This document shows, piece after piece, positions 5,580 through 8,907 of a stretch of 8,907 nt of DNA. Both the position numbers and the translations under genes were made by a program. Every line of letters starts with the position of its first letter. The first letter of the stretch is position 1. Source of the stretch: Verrucomicrobiales bacterium (GTDB taxonomy: Bacteria > Verrucomicrobiota > Verrucomicrobiia > Limisphaerales > SXQI01). Under the pieces are notes generated by a model, which searched no databases, was not told where the DNA came from, and saw only the letters and a list, made by a program, of their open reading frames with translations. The stretch covers positions 1 through 8,907 of the forward strand of contig SXQI01000099.1 in NCBI GenBank assembly GCA_005793025.1, given 5' to 3'.

Positions 5580-6980
5580 TCACGCGATAACATCCAACAC
5601 GGGTTGTCCATCCGAAACGAGAACCGGACGTTGCTGAGTGTTGTAAACTTCGGAATGCGGATTGATCCCTAGCAGATGATAGATCGTCGCTGCGAGGTCA
5701 TCCGGCCGGACTGGTTTCTCTGCAGGATAGGAACCCGTCTGGTCGGAGGCACCATACACAAAACCGCGTTTCACTCCACCGCCGGCAAGTAGAGTTGTAT
5801 AACATTGCGGCCAATGGTCTCGACTCGCGTTCTTATTGATCTTTGGCGTCCGCCCAAACTCACCCATCCAAATCACTAGCGTCGTGTCTAGTAGTCCCCT
5901 CATCTCGAGATCATTCAAAAAGGTTGGCAATGTATGCTCAGTAATAGGGAGGTGATACTTTTCAATGATCGGGAACATCTTTGTGTTATTGAACCCGTGA
6001 GTATCCCAGCCGCCAGCTTCGGTGCTTTGGCCACCGATGGATTCCGAAAAATAAACGGTTACAAATTTTGTGCCTGCTTCTACCAACCTCCGAGCGAGCA
6101 GGCAACTCTGGCCGTAGGTTGTCCTACCGTAGGCATCCCGCACAACATCCGGTTCCTCCGCGATGTTGAACGCCTTGCGCAATCGCGGTGATTGGAGCAT
6201 CGCCATCGCCTTGTCGTAATAGGCATCGAACCCGCGAGTCGCCGAAACGTCCATCAGGCGGGCTTGTTGATCCACCATTTTTTGCAACTCACGCCTAGCC
6301 TGCATCCGTTCAAATGAGATGTTCGCGGGGAGGCTCAACTCCGGGAGACTGAAGGTTGGCGAGTTCGGATCTTGGGAAAAAAAGAAAGGATCATGGTTCT
6401 TCCCCAGAAAACTCGCGTGTTGTCCGGGCACCACTGAACCATCCGAAATCACGTAAGGATAGGAAACTGCGGTGGGAACTTCGCCTCCACCCGGAGCTAG
6501 CCGATCCACCACCGAGCCGTAGCCTGGGAAAAGGTCGATCGAATCCCGCAACCGTTGATCGTCTGTGGCGGGAGCGTGCCCGCTCAGCGCGTAATAGCCG
6601 GCTGAGACGTGGTTGTTCATGGTATGGTGCATCGATCGGATCAGGGTCACCTTGTCCATGATCTTCGAAGTCTTGGGGAGATGCTCCGAGACTTGAATCC
6701 CGTCAGCACTACTCGAAATAGGCTTGTAGGGGCCGCGAATTGTCTCTGGGGCGTTCGGCTTCATGTCGAACATATCCAGATGACTAGGTCCACCGTATTG
6801 AAACAGGAACACGACCGATTTGACCTTTGATTTCGGAACCTTTAGCCCGATTGAAGGAACTTTTTCCGCACGCAAGAGGCCTGGCAACGTGAGGCCAAGC
6901 AACCCGAGTCCTCCCACTTTGATGGCTTGTCGTCGGGAGAATCTTTGGGAAAAACTCGGGCAAGAAAAAGGGAGTTTCAT
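5580..6980 (-). CDS. Tat-exported DUF1501 protein (alkaline phosphatase/sulfatase-like family)
   Basis: A 466-residue DUF1501 protein, common and highly paralogous in Planctomycetota and Verrucomicrobiota. The N-terminus carries a twin-arginine signal: SRRQAIKVGG (15-24, R16-R17), then the hydrophobic stretch LGLLGLTLPGLL to about 37, so it is exported already folded. Family landmarks are FQYGGPSHLDMFDMKP (60-75), IRSMHHTMNNH (114-124), GGWDTHGFNN (323-332), WMGEFGRTPKIN (371-382), SRDHWP (386-391) and GGGVKRGFVYG (400-410). The Asp, His and Glu residues in these motifs are candidate metal ligands if the fold matches alkaline phosphatases/sulfatases, as family classification suggests; the activity is unproven. 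It begins one base after the stop of the DUF1549/DUF1553 gene, without a clear Shine-Dalgarno, so the two are almost certainly translated from one message. Confidence 0.9.
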   Translation of the reverse strand: MKLPFSCPSFSQRFSRRQAIKVGGLGLLGLTLPGLLRAEKVPSIGLKVPKSKVKSVVFLFQYGGPSHLDMFDMKPNAPETIRGPYKPISSSADGIQVSEHLPKTSKIMDKVTLIRSMHHTMNNHVSAGYYALSGHAPATDDQRLRDSIDLFPGYGSVVDRLAPGGGEVPTAVSYPYVISDGSVVPGQHASFLGKNHDPFFFSQDPNSPTFSLPELSLPANISFERMQARRELQKMVDQQARLMDVSATRGFDAYYDKAMAMLQSPRLRKAFNIAEEPDVVRDAYGRTTYGQSCLLARRLVEAGTKFVTVYFSESIGGQSTEAGGWDTHGFNNTKMFPIIEKYHLPITEHTLPTFLNDLEMRGLLDTTLVIWMGEFGRTPKINKNASRDHWPQCYTTLLAGGGVKRGFVYGASDQTGSYPAEKPVRPDDLAATIYHLLGINPHSEVYNTQQRPVLVSDGQPVLDVIA

Positions 6981-6984
6981 GTCA
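6978..6984 (-). promoter_or_regulatory. TGA-C-ATG junction coupling DUF1553 and DUF1501 genes
   Basis: Read on the minus strand, the upstream stop TGA (6984-6982) is followed by one base and then the ATG of the DUF1501 gene (6980-6978). The preceding 20 bases lack a good Shine-Dalgarno; GTAAG is the closest. This spacing points to termination-reinitiation coupling and a fixed ratio of the two proteins. Confidence 0.65.
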
Positions 6985-8907
6985 CTTACGAAATACGAAT
7001 TCTTTAGAATTAACCAATGCCCAAGTGATGTCCTCTAGGGCGGCGCGCTTATCGGGTGCTGTCGTGAGGTTTTCGACTAACGGTTTTGTTTCCGAAATGG
7101 CAGGGGGGCGAGAAAGTATAGACCAATAAAGTTTTTCCACAGAATCAGTCCAGTTTTGTGGTTCTTTTGCGAGATCGCCGAGTCGGTTCTTAGGGTTCGT
7201 CAGCAAACTGTTCAATAGTGGACCACTCAACAACTGGAACGCTTGACTCATGGTGGTCTCGTTGGATCGTTCGCTTTCAGAACAAACCAGTCGGGCAGGT
7301 TTCCCAAAAGCCGCCATGAACTTGTCCTCCTGAGTTTTCAGCGGTTTGTAAAACTTCCGACCTTCAATCATTTGAGAAACTCGAGTCCCTCGGGTCTGCC
7401 CATCCAATTTTAGAGGCACGCCGATCGCCAAACTTTGGGAATCTAATAATTGCTCTGCGCTTAGACGTCGCAAGTGATTATGGGCATAATTACCCTGATC
7501 ATCGGCGTTCGTCTCGTTGCTCTCTGACGCCAATTGGTAGGTCCGAGAACTCGTTATCACTCGGATCAGATGTCTGAGATCAAAGGCATGACTCGAGAAC
7601 TCTTGTGCCAACAATTCAAGCAACTCGGGGTGCGACGGTGGATTGCTCGAACGAAAATCATCCACTGGATCTACCAAGCCGCGGCCCATGAGATGAAACC
7701 AAATGCGGTTGGCTTGCATTTTTGAAAACCACCCGTTTTCGCGACTCGTCATCCAATCCCCTAGCGCGTCTAATTCATCACGACCATCAGGCTGCTTTAA
7801 GTCCGCGATGACCGCACCCCCCAATAGACGTGGCGTGGCTGGTTTGCCGATTCTTGGGTTCGTCCAGACGGCTTTATTTGTCAGATAGACGATCTGGTCA
7901 CCTTTGAACTCGTGCTTGTCGTTTTCGTCGGTCCTCTTGTTCTCAAGGATTTGATAGTCCACGCGTGCGAAAACAGCTGTCCAATTATGATAATCGTCTT
8001 GGGTCCAGCGTTCGAATGGGTGGTTGTGGCACTGGGCACAGTTCAATCGAGCCCCTAGGAAAAGTTGAGCGGTATTCTCCGCACGTTGCGTGGCCGTCCG
8101 GTTCGCGCGATACCAATTTGCTGGTGCGTTGGTGTAGGTGCTGCCTCTTGCGGAAACAAGCTCACGAGCGAACTGATCCATTGGTTTGTTTGTAGCCAAA
8201 CTCTGGTGAATCCAATCGTAAAACACTCGCATCCCTTTGGGATCAAGTTGCCGCTCCTCCAGTTTCAGTAGGTCAGCCCACTTCAATGTCCAAAAATCAG
8301 CGAACTCGGGGCGTTCGAGCAGGGTATCGACAAGGCGGTTGCGCTTATCTGGGGTCGAATCGGCCAAGAAATTTCTCGCCTCGGCTTCGGTTGGGATCAA
8401 CCCCAACAAGTCTAGAAAAACACGACGCAAAAACACTTCATCCGTCGCCAACAGTGATGGGTTCACGCGTAACGTGCGGAGTTTTTTGAATACTTGCTGG
8501 TCGATGAAATTATTCTCTGGAGGCTGACTCCATTTGAAATGAGGTCGCTTAGGCACAAAAGCCAATCGCACAGGAACCTGTTGTTCCAAAAACCTGACAT
8601 TCACGGTTGTCTCTCCAGAACGCAGACTCGTCACTAACCCTTGCGGTGAAACCTTAACGAGAAAATTGTCAGGATCATAAACAGCCACCGAGGAGACATC
8701 TCGTTCTGAGGCATCTGAGAAAACGGCGCGCACCCTAATTTTCACTTCACGCTTCGGCTCGATCAATACCTGATCCCGTGGTGAAACCTCTAACCTGACG
8801 AGGGTAGGCGCAACGACCCCATCATCCTTCGCGCCGGCAGCGACCCATTTGGCAAGGATCCGCCATGAATCTGAACCCGGTCGGAAACGCTGCCCGCCCT
8901 CGTGAGC
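6982..8907 (-). CDS. Cytochrome/Big_2/DUF1549/DUF1553 protein (5' end beyond the window)
   Basis: The frame is open from its TGA (6982-6984) to the right edge, giving 641 residues without an N-terminus. A TTG at 8764-8766 is not the real start, because sensible sequence continues past it. Residues 1-26 (AHEGGQRFRPGSDSWRILAK, then WVAAGA) match the end of a planctomycete-type cytochrome domain. Residues 36-117 (VRLEVSPRDQVL to VPVRLAF) form a Big_2 Ig-like domain. DUF1549 follows at about 131-320, with VFLRRVFLDLLGLIPT (158-173), RPEFADFWTLKWADLL (199-214) and CAQCHNHPFERW (290-301), a CXXCH motif. DUF1553 covers about 380-635, with MQANRIWFHLMGRGLVDPVDDFR (397-419), HLIRVITSSRTYQL and the closing LVNSKEFVF. 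The missing front should hold a signal peptide and a first heme site. The protein should be periplasmic or cell-surface; its function is unknown. It leads the DUF1501 gene in a tight operon. Confidence 0.9.
   Translation of the reverse strand, partial: AHEGGQRFRPGSDSWRILAKWVAAGAKDDGVVAPTLVRLEVSPRDQVLIEPKREVKIRVRAVFSDASERDVSSVAVYDPDNFLVKVSPQGLVTSLRSGETTVNVRFLEQQVPVRLAFVPKRPHFKWSQPPENNFIDQQVFKKLRTLRVNPSLLATDEVFLRRVFLDLLGLIPTEAEARNFLADSTPDKRNRLVDTLLERPEFADFWTLKWADLLKLEERQLDPKGMRVFYDWIHQSLATNKPMDQFARELVSARGSTYTNAPANWYRANRTATQRAENTAQLFLGARLNCAQCHNHPFERWTQDDYHNWTAVFARVDYQILENKRTDENDKHEFKGDQIVYLTNKAVWTNPRIGKPATPRLLGGAVIADLKQPDGRDELDALGDWMTSRENGWFSKMQANRIWFHLMGRGLVDPVDDFRSSNPPSHPELLELLAQEFSSHAFDLRHLIRVITSSRTYQLASESNETNADDQGNYAHNHLRRLSAEQLLDSQSLAIGVPLKLDGQTRGTRVSQMIEGRKFYKPLKTQEDKFMAAFGKPARLVCSESERSNETTMSQAFQLLSGPLLNSLLTNPKNRLGDLAKEPQNWTDSVEKLYWSILSRPPAISETKPLVENLTTAPDKRAALEDITWALVNSKEFVFRK
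8026..8040 (-). other. CXXCH motif (CAQCH) inside the DUF1549 domain
   Basis: The minus strand reads TGT-GCC-CAG-TGC-CAC, encoding Cys-Ala-Gln-Cys-His at residues 290-294 of the visible fragment, followed by NHPFERW. The CAQCHxHPF motif is a standard part of DUF1549. It fits the covalent heme attachment pattern, but whether heme is bound cannot be judged from sequence. Confidence 0.7.

Noticed and set aside
8764..8766. TTG start for the DUF1549/DUF1553 gene
   Set aside because: The frame stays open to the window edge and encodes recognisable cytochrome and Big_2 sequence upstream.

Overview
The window reads as ordinary chromosome from a member of the Planctomycetota/Verrucomicrobiota group, most likely a verrucomicrobial lineage. 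The main evidence is the right half. It carries a DUF1549/DUF1553 protein with a bacterial Ig-like (Big_2) segment, a Tat-exported DUF1501 protein, and a c-type cytochrome fused to a WD40 propeller, a gene set greatly expanded in those phyla. Phylum placement is inferred from gene content only. No rRNA, tRNA, CRISPR array or insertion sequence was seen.

Left half (1-4119, all on +): a surface-polysaccharide type gene string. It starts with the last 31 codons of a gene resembling the C-terminus of a sugar-nucleotide transferase. A SAM-dependent methyltransferase with a non-standard motif I follows (121-843), then two GT-B family 4 glycosyltransferases (847-1977 and 1974-3131). The glycosyltransferases overlap by ATGA. 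After 31 bases comes a complete XerC/XerD-type tyrosine recombinase with a GTG start (3163-4119). Spacing is so tight that most or all of these genes could be on one transcript. The polysaccharide genes would add and methylate sugars at the cytoplasmic face of the membrane. The recombinase may be an unrelated housekeeping passenger.

Right half (4176-8907): the secreted heme/DUF1501 locus. On + is a Sec-exported protein with one CXXCH heme site and a seven-bladed WD40 propeller (4176-5564). Facing it on - are the DUF1549/DUF1553 gene, which runs off the right edge of the window, and the DUF1501 gene, which begins one base after the former's stop. The two units converge with only 15 bases between their stop codons and no visible terminator. 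All three products are predicted to work outside the cytoplasm. Their joint function is unknown; involvement in periplasmic breakdown of complex or sulfated glycans, or in redox chemistry, is speculation from family context.

A window-wide oddity is that almost no start codon has a usable Shine-Dalgarno sequence. The only purine-rich stretch near a start, AGGTGG before the methyltransferase, touches the ATG. No gap between genes exceeds 56 bases, so no long non-coding region needs explaining.
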